A DNA stretch of 64,000 bases from Propionibacterium sp. GTDB lineage: Bacteria > Actinomycetota > Actinomycetes > Propionibacteriales > Propionibacteriaceae. The notes beneath the pieces were generated by a model. That model worked only from the letters and a program-made list of their open reading frames with translations, was not told the DNA's origin and did not search any database. Both the position numbers and the translations under genes were made by a program. The number at the start of each line of letters is the position of its first letter. Within the stretch, counting starts at the first letter, position 1. Shown piece after piece: positions 49,485 through 58,400 of the stretch. Location of the stretch: contig JAAYTZ010000005.1 in assembly GCA_012517965.1 (NCBI GenBank), positions 1 through 64,000 on the forward strand, written 5' to 3'.

Positions 49485-50468
49485 TCAGGCCAGCTTGGTC
49501 ACCCGGGCTTGCTCCGGGTGGGCATCTTCGGGTCGGGGCAGGGTGGTGCCGGGCAGGCCCGCGGCACCGGAGCCGTAGGCCACGGCGGAAGCGAGGCACG
49601 CCCCGGGCGCCTCGCCGTTGACCTCGGCGATGATGAAGCCGGCCACCGAGGAGTCCCCGGCGCCGACCGTGCTCTTGACCTCGACGTCGGGGGCGGTGCT
49701 GTACCAGGCGCCGGCGGCGTTCACCAGGACGGCGCCCGCGCCGCCGAGGGTCACCAGGACGTTCGCGATGCCGCGCTCGGCGAGGGTGCGGGTCGCGGCC
49801 ACGATCGCGTCCAGGTCACCGGCCTTCGCGGACGCCTCGAACGCCGCGGCGTCCCCGCCGGTGAGCTGGGCGAGCTCGTCGCTGTTGGGCTTGATCAGGT
49901 CGAACGGCACCCCGGGCAGGGCGGCCAGGACGGCGTCCAGGGCGGCGTCGGAGGTGTCGATGGCGACCTTGTGGCCCGCGGCCTTGGCGGCCCGGGTGAG
50001 GGTGACGTACCAGTCCTCGGGCGCGCCGGGGGGCAGCGAACCCGACAGGACGACCCAGTCGGCCCCCGCGCTGCCCTCGAGCAGCTTCGCGGCGGCCGCC
50101 GCCAGGTCGCCGTCGCTCAGCGTCGGCCCGGGTTCGTTGATCTTGGTGGTCGTCCCGTCCGGTTCGGTGATCGTCGTGTTGGTTCGGGGGCGGTGCCGGA
50201 CGTGCCCGGGGTGGCTGACCGTGACGTTCGTGCGATCGGCGATCGCCTCGCTCAGCATCGTCAGGTAGCGGTCGTCGGCGAACGGCAGGACGATGCGCGA
50301 CTCGACGCCCGCCGCGGAGGTCACCTTGGCGACGTTGACCCCCTTCCCGGCCGCTTGTTCGGTGACGGACGCCGCCCGCTGCACCTCCCCGCGTTCGAGG
50401 GGGCCTTCGAGGGCGATCGTGCGGTCGATGGAGGGGTTGGCGGTGAACGTGACGACGGTGCCGGTCAT
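49485..50468 (-). CDS. fruK: 1-phosphofructokinase
   Basis: The 327-residue PfkB-family kinase phosphorylates fructose 1-phosphate to fructose 1,6-bisphosphate. Motifs are TANPSIDRTIAL at the start, EQAAGKGVNVAKV, the TT-x-IN-E-P-G stretch (TTTKINEPGP) and the catalytic STVGAGDSSVAGF. The gene overlaps the regulator by four bases (ATGA) and precedes fruA by 28 bases. Confidence 0.95.
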   Translation of the reverse strand: MTGTVVTFTANPSIDRTIALEGPLERGEVQRAASVTEQAAGKGVNVAKVTSAAGVESRIVLPFADDRYLTMLSEAIADRTNVTVSHPGHVRHRPRTNTTITEPDGTTTKINEPGPTLSDGDLAAAAAKLLEGSAGADWVVLSGSLPPGAPEDWYVTLTRAAKAAGHKVAIDTSDAALDAVLAALPGVPFDLIKPNSDELAQLTGGDAAAFEASAKAGDLDAIVAATRTLAERGIANVLVTLGGAGAVLVNAAGAWYSTAPDVEVKSTVGAGDSSVAGFIIAEVNGEAPGACLASAVAYGSGAAGLPGTTLPRPEDAHPEQARVTKLA

Positions 50469-51244
50469 GCGAGAACGACCTCGATTCCTTGCTCGGTGAG
50501 GGACTGCTGGGCGAACGGGGACAGCCCGGAGTCGGTGACCAGGACGTCGACCTCGGACGCCTCGGCGAAGCTCACCAGGTACTCCGCGCCGAACTTGCTG
50601 GAGTCGGCCAGGACCACCACCCGGCGCGCCGACCCCACCATCGCGCGTTTGACCGCGCCCTCGGCGGGATCGGGGGTGGAGAAGCCGTGGATGCTGGTGA
50701 AGCCGTTGGCGCCCAGGAAGGCGACGTCGACCCGGAGCGCGCGGAGGGCGTCCACCGTGGCGGACCCGACGGTCGCCTGGGTGATGCCGCGCACCCGGCC
50801 GCCCAGCGACTGCACCTCGGTGGCCTCGCGCGCCGACAGCGCGGCCGCGAGCGTCAGCGAGTTCGTGACGGCCGTGGCGACGCGGCCCGCGGGGATCAGG
50901 TCGGCGAACCGGCCGAGGGTGGTGCCGGCGTCCAGCAGGACGGTCGAAGCCCTGCCCGTCGGCAGGTAGGCCAGGGCCGCCTCGGCGATGCGCTCCTTCT
51001 CCGCAGCCAGTTCGACCTCACGCGCCGGGACCGCGGACTCCACCAGCCGGACGTTCTCGGCCGGCACCGCTCCGCCGTGCACGCGGCTCAACACGCCGAG
51101 GGACGCCAGCGTGTCGAGATCGCGTCGGATCGTCTCGGAGGTGACGTGGAACCGCTTGGCCAGGTCTGCCACCGCGACGCGGCCCCGGGCGCGGGCCAGC
51201 ACGGCGATCGCCTGTTGGCGTTCCTCTGCGTACAAGCCGTTCAC
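50465..51244 (-). CDS. DeoR-family regulator of the fructose PTS genes
   Basis: The 259-residue protein has an N-terminal DeoR helix-turn-helix (ERQQAIAVLARARGRVAVAD, FHVTSETIRRDLDTLASLG) and a C-terminal sugar-phosphate sensor domain (LLDAGTTLGRFADLIP, VAFLGANGFTSIHGFS, VVLADSSKFGAEYL). Such proteins repress fru genes and release DNA when fructose 1-phosphate or a related ester is bound. It heads the fruR-fruK-fruA-ptsH run and is divergent from ptsI, so the 142-base gap probably holds its operators. Confidence 0.9.
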   Translation of the reverse strand: MNGLYAEERQQAIAVLARARGRVAVADLAKRFHVTSETIRRDLDTLASLGVLSRVHGGAVPAENVRLVESAVPAREVELAAEKERIAEAALAYLPTGRASTVLLDAGTTLGRFADLIPAGRVATAVTNSLTLAAALSAREATEVQSLGGRVRGITQATVGSATVDALRALRVDVAFLGANGFTSIHGFSTPDPAEGAVKRAMVGSARRVVVLADSSKFGAEYLVSFAEASEVDVLVTDSGLSPFAQQSLTEQGIEVVLA

Positions 51245-51274
51245 GTTCCCTCCTCAAAGCCACGCGATCGGATG

Positions 51275-51294
51275 TTGGTATGTATTGGTTTATC
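51275..51294. promoter_or_regulatory. Tandem TTGGT repeats in the fruR-ptsI gap
   Basis: TTGGTATGTA and TTGGTTTATC stand head to tail with a 10-base period in an AT-rich patch between the divergent genes. They are candidates for a DeoR-type operator. No other signal was identified in 51245-51386. Confidence 0.45.
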
Positions 51295-51386
51295 GCATCC
51301 CCTTGACCGAACGCAAGAGGAAGTGCCAGATTGATCCCAGTGCTTCGCGGCGAATCGCAAGCAATCCCACACGCTGAAAGGTTCCG

Positions 51387-53060
51387 ATGTCCTCCTCCGA
51401 GTTGACCGTGACCGGCACGGGTGTCGTGTCCGGGTTCGCCTACGCCCCGGCCGCCTGGACCCGTGAGCGCCCGGTGCCGCCGTCCACCACCAAGACCCTC
51501 GCCGAGGAGGATCGCCCGGCCGAGGTCGAGCGCTTCAAGGCGGCCTCCGCGGCGGTCGGTCAGCGGCTCTCCGAGCGGGCGTCGGCCTCCTCCGGCGTCG
51601 CGGCCGAGGTGCTGGCCGCCACCGCGAACCTCGCCACCGACCGCGGCTGGGTGCGGGCCGCCAGCAAGCTGATCAACAACGGCGCGGCCGCCGAGACCGC
51701 CGCCACGGCGGCCACCGAGCAGTTCGTCGAGATGTTCACCAAGGTCGGTGGGCTGATGGCGGAGCGGGTGACCGACCTGCGTGACGTGCGCGATCGCGTC
51801 ATCGCCGAGCTCATGGGCCTGCCCGAACCGGGCGTGCCGACCCCCGACCAGCCCGTGATCCTGCTCGCGGACGACCTCGCCCCCGCCGACACGGCCGGGC
51901 TCGACCCGTCGCTGATCCTCGGCATCGTCACCCGCCTGGGCGGGCCGACCAGCCACACCTCGATCATCGCCCGCCAGCTCGGCATCCCGTGTGTCGTGGC
52001 CGCCGCGAACCTGCGCGCCGTTCCGGACGGCTCCCCGATCCTGGTCGACGGCAGCGCCGGCACGGTGACCCTCGGCGTCCCCGTCGAGGAAGCCGAGGCC
52101 AAGGTCCATGCCGACGAGGCGCGCCGCCGCGCCATCCGCACGTGGACGGGCCCCGCCCAGACCAAGGACGGCGTCCTGGTCGACGTGCTGGCCAACGTCC
52201 AGGACGGCGCCGGCGCCCGCCTGGCCGCCGAGACCTCCGAGGCCCGGGGCGTCGGGCTGTTCCGGACCGAGCTGTGCTTCCTGTCCGCGCAGACTGAGCC
52301 GTCGGTCGCCGAGCAGGCCCGCATCTACGGTGAGGTCTTCGCCGCCTTCCCGGGGCAGAAGGTCGTCGTCCGCACGCTGGACGCCGGCTCCGACAAGCCT
52401 GTCCCCTTCGCCAACCACGAGCACGAGGAGAACCCGGCGCTCGGCGTCCGCGGCATTCGGCTGCAGCTCAACAACCCCGGCCTCCTCGAGCGGCAGTTGG
52501 ACGCCATCGCGCAGGCCGCCGAGGACGCCGGCGTGGACCGGCCCTGGGTCATGGCGCCGATGATCGCCACCGTCGACGAGGCCCGCGCGTTCGCCGCCCT
52601 GTGCCACGACCGCAACCTCAAGCCCGGAATCATGGTCGAGGTGCCCGCCGTGGCGCTGCTGGCCGACGAGTTCCTGGCCGAGGTGGAGTTCTTCTCGATC
52701 GGCACCAACGACCTCACGCAGTACGCCATGGCCGCCGACCGGATGTCGTCGCCGCTGGCGAACCTGACCGACCCGTGGCAGCCGGCCGTCCTCCGCCTGA
52801 TCAAGATGGCCGCGGACGCCGGTCGTCGCGCCGGCAAGCCCGTCGGCGTCTGCGGCGAGGCCGCGGCCGCGCCGCACCTGGCGTGCGTGCTGGTCGGCCT
52901 CGGCGTGACCTCGCTGTCGATGGCCGCGTCGGCCATCGCGGCCGTGGGCGTCCAACTGCAGTCGGTGACCCTGGAGCAGTGCCAGCGGGCGGCCGAGGCC
53001 GTGCTGGCCTGTGCGACCGTCGAGCAGACCAAGGCGGTGGCCGCGGAACTGCTCGGCTGA
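51387..53060 (+). CDS. ptsI: PTS enzyme I
   Basis: The 557-residue protein autophosphorylates from phosphoenolpyruvate and passes phosphate to HPr. The active histidine is in TRLGGPTSHTSIIARQLG near residue 190. The C-terminal PEP-binding barrel shows GVGLFRTELCFLS, RTLDAGSDKPVPF, GTNDLTQYAMAADR and VGVCGEAAAAP. AAAGG precedes the ATG. It is divergent from the DeoR regulator and ends in a 13-base-pair terminator. Confidence 0.96.
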   Translation: MSSSELTVTGTGVVSGFAYAPAAWTRERPVPPSTTKTLAEEDRPAEVERFKAASAAVGQRLSERASASSGVAAEVLAATANLATDRGWVRAASKLINNGAAAETAATAATEQFVEMFTKVGGLMAERVTDLRDVRDRVIAELMGLPEPGVPTPDQPVILLADDLAPADTAGLDPSLILGIVTRLGGPTSHTSIIARQLGIPCVVAAANLRAVPDGSPILVDGSAGTVTLGVPVEEAEAKVHADEARRRAIRTWTGPAQTKDGVLVDVLANVQDGAGARLAAETSEARGVGLFRTELCFLSAQTEPSVAEQARIYGEVFAAFPGQKVVVRTLDAGSDKPVPFANHEHEENPALGVRGIRLQLNNPGLLERQLDAIAQAAEDAGVDRPWVMAPMIATVDEARAFAALCHDRNLKPGIMVEVPAVALLADEFLAEVEFFSIGTNDLTQYAMAADRMSSPLANLTDPWQPAVLRLIKMAADAGRRAGKPVGVCGEAAAAPHLACVLVGLGVTSLSMAASAIAAVGVQLQSVTLEQCQRAAEAVLACATVEQTKAVAAELLG

Positions 53061-53071
53061 CCGTTCCGTCT

Positions 53072-53104
53072 CGCGGCCGCCGACCACGCGCGTCGGCGGC
53101 CGCG
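53072..53104 (+). terminator. Terminator after ptsI
   Basis: Perfect 13-base arms (53072-53084 and 53092-53104) enclose a seven-base loop. Confidence 0.85.
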
Positions 53105-53244
53105 TCGGCGTCCTGGGTGAACTCCGATTCTTCGCGAACCCTTCGGTGATCCCCAGGGTCCTCCTCGCCCGGTGTGTTAATACGAAAGTGCGACGCCGCG
53201 CCGTGGGCGTCGCAGGCTACCCGCTCACTCCGGGGGAAAGGACG

Positions 53245-54189
53245 ATGATGTCCACCGCACTCGCACGCGTCTGGACGCTGGTCTGCGCCCTCGCTCTCGC
53301 CGCCGGCCTGGCGCTCGCCGGTCCGGCTCCGGCCGCCACGGCGGCCGTCAAGACTTGCTCGTCGAGCACGGCCGTCGGCAGCCGGCCCACGCTGCGCCTG
53401 GGTGATACCGGCTCCTGCGTCACGGTCCTGCAACGGGCCCTGGACGCCCAGGGCTGGATCGTGAACGTGGACGGGGTGTTCAACGACACCACCGACAAGG
53501 CCGTCCGGCGCTTCCAGGCGTCCTGGCAGTACGTCGCGATCGACGGGATCGTCGGCCCGGTCACCTGGGACAAGCTCGTCAACGGCGGCGGGACGAAGTA
53601 CTCGGTCAGCCGCGGCCCGAACCGGACCTCCAAGGTGATGCTCACCTTCGACGACTGCCCCAAGAGCTACAGCGCGTTCCAGACCACCGTGCTGGCCGCC
53701 GAGCGGCTGGGCATCCGGTTGGCGCTGTTCCCGTACGGGCAGTGCCGCGACTGGGGCCTGATCAGCTTCTCGTACGCGCGGGCGCACGGCCACTACGTGT
53801 TCAACCACTCGACCACCCACGCCGACCTCACCACGCTCAGCTACAGCGAGGTGCTCGACGAGTTGTACGGCGGCCCGTCGGGCAGCTACGGCCGGCCGCC
53901 GTACGGGGCCTACAACCTCACCGTGAAGAACGCCTTCGTGTCGATGTCGCGGCGGATCTGGACGTGGGACCTCGACACCCGAGACTGGACCGGCCTGTCC
54001 CAGTCGACCATCGTCGACTACGTCGTCGAGAACGCCTACGCGGGCAGCAGCGTGCTGATGCACATGCAGCACGCGGCGTTCAACGAGACCGCGCTGTCGC
54101 AGATCAAGGACGGGCTGGCCGAACGTGGCCTGTCCGTCTGCCGCAACAACGGCCCGGTCGGCATCTACCCGCAGACGCTCGACTGCTGA
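53245..54189 (+). CDS. Secreted peptidoglycan-binding polysaccharide deacetylase-like protein
   Basis: The 314-residue protein has a signal peptide (WTLVCALALAAGLALAGPAP), a PG_binding_1 domain (TLRLGDTGSCVTVLQRALDA, WIVNVDGVFNDTTDKAVRRF) and a NodB-like deacetylase domain. NodB motifs are LTFDDCP (usually TFDDGP), FNHSTTHADL with the two metal histidines, RPPYGAYN, WDLDTRDW and SVLMHM. It probably trims acetyl groups from cell-wall glycans outside the membrane. The ATG at 53245 (or 53248) follows GAAAGGA. The cysteine for glycine in motif 1 is unusual, but the catalytic aspartates are kept. Confidence 0.87.
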   Translation: MMSTALARVWTLVCALALAAGLALAGPAPAATAAVKTCSSSTAVGSRPTLRLGDTGSCVTVLQRALDAQGWIVNVDGVFNDTTDKAVRRFQASWQYVAIDGIVGPVTWDKLVNGGGTKYSVSRGPNRTSKVMLTFDDCPKSYSAFQTTVLAAERLGIRLALFPYGQCRDWGLISFSYARAHGHYVFNHSTTHADLTTLSYSEVLDELYGGPSGSYGRPPYGAYNLTVKNAFVSMSRRIWTWDLDTRDWTGLSQSTIVDYVVENAYAGSSVLMHMQHAAFNETALSQIKDGLAERGLSVCRNNGPVGIYPQTLDC

Positions 54190-54205
54190 TCGCCCGTCCG
54201 GCGCG

Positions 54206-54232
54206 ACCGGCCCGGGGCCACCCCGGGCCGGT
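54206..54232. terminator. Terminator between deacetylase gene and add
   Basis: Perfect 12-base arms (54206-54217 and 54221-54232) with a CCA loop serve both convergent genes. Confidence 0.85.
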
Positions 54233-54268
54233 TCGTCGTGTCCGGGCCGATTCCGGACGCCGCAGCGC

Positions 54269-55264
54269 TCAGCCGGCGAAGGCGTCGATCTCGGCGTGCA
54301 GGGCGGCCTTGCGGTCGGCGTCCGCGAACGAGGCGTCGACCGAGTGGTGGGCGAGGCGGACGGCCTGGGCGTCGGTCATGCCGGCGACGCGCATCGCCAG
54401 GTAGTTCTCGCCGACGTACCCCCCGAAGTACGCGGGGTCGTCGCTGTTGACCGTGACGACGACGTCCTGCTCGAGCAGGGTCAGCAGCGGGTGGTGGCCC
54501 AGGTCGGGGACCGTCTTGAGGGCGACGTTCGACAGGGGGCAGACGGTCAGCGGGACGCGCCGCTCGGCCAGCACCCCGACGAGCGCCGGGTCGTCGACGG
54601 CCCGGATGCCGTGATCGACGCGGTCGACGCCCAGGGCGTCCAGGGCGGTCCAGATGTAGGCCGCGGGGCCCTCCTCGCCGGCGTGCGCGACCACCTTGAA
54701 GCCGTCGCGCTTGGCCTGCTGCCAGAGGTCGGCGAACAGCTCCGGCGGGTAGGGCAGTTCGGCCGAGTCGAGCCCAATGCCGAGGAAGCGGTCGCGGTCG
54801 GCCCGGATCGACTCGTACGTGGCCAGGGCCTCGGCGACCGGCCGGTCGCGCAGGATGCAGGCGATGATGCCGCCGGTGATGCCGTGCCGACGCTCGGCGT
54901 CCGCGACGGCGGCGGCGACGCCGTCCATCATGACCTCCCAACGGACGCCGCGGCTCAGGTGCGCCTGCGGGTCGAGGAAGATCTCCGCGTGCCGGACGCC
55001 CTGGGCGGCGGCCCGCTCGTAGTAGCGGGCCGTCATCGTGTAGAAGTCGTCGGCCGTGACGACCGTCGCCATCGCCGCGTAGTAGAGGTCGAGGAACTCC
55101 TGCAGGTTCGCGAAGTCGTAGGCCGCGCGCAGGGCGTCCTCGTCGGCGAACGGCAGCCGGACGCCGTTGGTGTCGGCGAGCTCGAGGACGGTCTCGGGCT
55201 CCAGCGTGCCCTCGATGTGCAGGTGCAACTCGGCCTTCGGCAGCCGGATCAGGTCAAGCGTCAT
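54269..55264 (-). CDS. add: Adenosine deaminase
   Basis: The 331-residue zinc enzyme deaminates adenosine to inosine. It shows the metal-binding AELHLHIEGTLEPET (H13, H15), VVAHAGEEGPAAYIW, VDRVDHGIRAVDDPAL and VTVNSDDPAYFGGYVGENY. The length and the NSDDPAYFGGY segment also occur in adenine deaminases of this family, so an adenine substrate is possible. It can feed hypoxanthine formation and thus the purine island, though it lies 10 kb away. The ATG at 55264 is the family start. Confidence 0.92.
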   Translation of the reverse strand: MTLDLIRLPKAELHLHIEGTLEPETVLELADTNGVRLPFADEDALRAAYDFANLQEFLDLYYAAMATVVTADDFYTMTARYYERAAAQGVRHAEIFLDPQAHLSRGVRWEVMMDGVAAAVADAERRHGITGGIIACILRDRPVAEALATYESIRADRDRFLGIGLDSAELPYPPELFADLWQQAKRDGFKVVAHAGEEGPAAYIWTALDALGVDRVDHGIRAVDDPALVGVLAERRVPLTVCPLSNVALKTVPDLGHHPLLTLLEQDVVVTVNSDDPAYFGGYVGENYLAMRVAGMTDAQAVRLAHHSVDASFADADRKAALHAEIDAFAG

Positions 55265-55443
55265 GGGGGCCTCCTCGATGCGGTGCTTCAGGATAGAGCT
55301 CCGTCGGTGAAGCGCGTGGGGCGCCGGAGTGGACAAGAAGCGGCCAGCGGCGCGAGACGCACGCGCTCACCGCATGCGTCGCCACTACTGTGGCGCAGGC
55401 GTCGGGCTCGGGGAGTGGCTCGGCGTCGCTGGGGGGAAAACAG

Positions 55444-58400
55444 ATGCGGGGATTGCTGCGTCGGCAGCGCCGTGGCTTCGCCGCGCTGCTGGTCGGGTCG
55501 CTGGTCATGGGGGTGCTGGCCGTGCTGCACCCCGGCGTCCCCGCCGCCCAGCTGCAACTGAACGACGGCGGCGTCTGGGTGACGAACCAGGCGCTGCGGC
55601 TCGTCGCCCACCTCAACTACCCGTCGCGCACGCTGGACGGCGGCGTCCGGGCCGGCTCCGCCGACTTCGACGTGAGCCAGCACGCCAACACGGTCGTGCT
55701 GCACGACGCGGGCGCGGGCAAGGCGCAGAACGTCGACACCGCGGTGCTGACCCTCGACCAGGGGGCGGCGGTCACCGCGGACGTGAGCCTGACGCACGGC
55801 GGCGACGTCGCGGTCGCCTCCGACGCGAAGGCCGGCAAGGTGTGGCTGCTGGCGGCCGGCCAGGTGGGGGGCTTCTCCGCCGACGCCCAGCCGACCCTCG
55901 ACCAGGTGCCGGGCGCCCGGACGGTCGTCGGGGTCGACGGCGTCGTCCACGTCGTCCTGCCGGACGGCGGCGTGCGGCGGATCGCCGCGGGCAAGGTCAG
56001 CGCGAACGGCCGCATCGAGGGCCTCGCAGATCTCTCGACAGCCGCCCTCACCGTGGTGGGCGACGTGCTGGTCGTGCTCGACCGGGCGAGTTCGATGATC
56101 CGCACCACTAAGGGCAGCGTGGCGGTGACCGCCGCCGACAAGCTCGTCCTGCAGCAACCCGGCCCGGAAAACGACCGGGTGCTGGTCGCGGGCCCCGACG
56201 GCTACCTGTGGGCGCCGCTGGCCGGCGGCGCCGCGACCCCGACGACGACCGACGGCGGCGCCGGGACGCCGGCCGCGCCGGTGTTCCTCGGCGGCTGCGG
56301 CTATCTGGCCTGGGCCGGCAGCGGCGCCTACGTGCGCGACTGCGCCGCCGACGCCGACGATCGCCGGCAGCCCGTCGACAAGCTCAAGGAGTCGAGCACG
56401 GTCGCGTTCCGCGTGAACCGCGACGTCATCGTCCTCAACGACCTGACCAACGGGGTCGTCCTGCTCGTCAACGACGAGATGCGCCAGGTCGACAACTGGA
56501 AGGCCGTCGAGTCGACGGTCCAGCAGCAGCGAGACGACGACCCGTCGACGACCGAGAGCACCGACGAGCCGGACGCCCAACGCCGCCAGGAGCAGACCCG
56601 GCCGGAGGCGAAGGACGACGAGTACGGCGTCCGGCCCGGCCGCAGCGTCACCCTGCCGGTGCTCGAGAACGACACGGACGCCGACGGCGACCTGCTGACG
56701 GCGACCGTCAAGACGCAGCCCGCCGGCGCTCAGGTGGCGCGGGCCCGGGGCGGGGAGGCGCTCAGCATCGCGGTGCCGAAGGACGCCGCCGGGGCCTACT
56801 CGTTCGCCTACACCGCCGACGACGGGCGCGGCGGACGGTCGGACGCCGACGTCGCCGTCACGGTGATGCCCGACTCGGTGAACGAGGCACCGGCCCAGCG
56901 GCGGCCGTCGACGATGGTGCTGGGCCCGCGCGGGGAGGCCACGTACGCGCTGCTCGGCGACTTCCGCGACCCGGAGAGCGACTCGATCTTCCTGGAGGGC
57001 GTCGACGCCGTGGCCGGGCTGACGGTCAAGACGCGCCCGGACGGCGTCGTCACGGTGAAGGACGACGGCACCGGGGGAACCGGGCCGAAGCGGCTCACGG
57101 TGCGGGTCGGCGACGGCACCAAGACCGGCACGGGCACCCTGACCGTGAACGTGCGGCCAGAGAAGGTGGCGCCGGTCGCGAACGCCGATCACGTCGTGGT
57201 GCTCAAGAACCCAGGACGTCGTCGTGCGGCCGCTGGCCAACGACGTCGACCCCAACGGCGACCAGTTGCGCCTGACCATGGTCGACCAGGGCGCGGCTGG
57301 GCAGACGATCCGGCCCGACTACGCCGCCGGCACCTTCCGGTTCTCGGCGACGACGGCCGGGACCTACCACCTCGGCTACCAGGTGGCGAACGACTCCACC
57401 GTTCAGGCGACCGGCCTGGTGCGGGTGGACGTCGCCGAACCTGCGGCGGGCCGCCCGGTGCCCGCGGACGACCTCGCCATGCTGCCGCTCGGTGGTTCGG
57501 TCGTCGTGGACGCCCTGGCCAACGACACCGACCCGGCCGGCGGCGTCCTGGTGCTGAAGTCGGTGAGCGTCCCGGCCGATGCGGCGGTCGCGGTCGAGAT
57601 CGTCGACCACGGCGTCCTGCGGCTCTCCGCGCCCGCCGGGCTGACCGCCCCGGTCGACGTCGGCTACGTCGTCTCGAACGGCACCGACGAGGCCACGGGC
57701 CGGGTCACCGTCGTGCCGCTGCCGCCGGCGACCACCGTCACCGCTCCGGCCGCGGCGAACGACAGGGCGATCGTCCGGCTGGGCGACATCGTCACCGTGG
57801 CGGTGCTCGCCAACGACCGGTCGCCGTCGGGGCTGCCGCTCACGATCGACCCCACGGTCACCATCGAAGGGGATCCAGCCGCGGGCGACGCCTTCGCGTC
57901 GCGGGACGTCGTGCGGTTCCGGGCCACGAAGGCCGGCACCGTTCGGGTGAACTACACCGTGCGCGACACCGCGGCCAACTTCGCGACCGCCCAGATCGTG
58001 CTGACGGTGAATCCCCTCGAGGCGCCGAACACCCCGCCGCTGCCGCAGCCCGTGGTGGGGCGGGTGCTGGCCGGCCGCACGATCGTGATCGGTGTTCCGA
58101 CCGACGGCATCGACCCCGACGGCGACTCGGTCGGCCTGGTCGGGCTTGGCTCCGCCCCCACCAAGGGCACCGCGGTTGCTGCGGCCGACGGCATCGAGTA
58201 CACCGCGCCCACCGGAGCGGCCGGCACCGACACCTTCACCTATGAGGTGGCGGACCGCTTCGGCGCCAGGGCGACCTCGACGGTGCGGGTAGGGATCGCG
58301 TCGCCGAACACGACGAACCAGGCGCCGGTCGCCGTGCCGGACGACGTGGCGACCCGCCCCGGTCGCGAACTCAGCCTGAACCCCGTCAAGAACGACATGG

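Noticed and set aside
57200-57225. Programmed ribosomal frameshift in the Ig-repeat gene
   Set aside because: There is no heptameric slippery sequence or clear downstream stimulatory structure; a one-base insertion in CCC is simpler.
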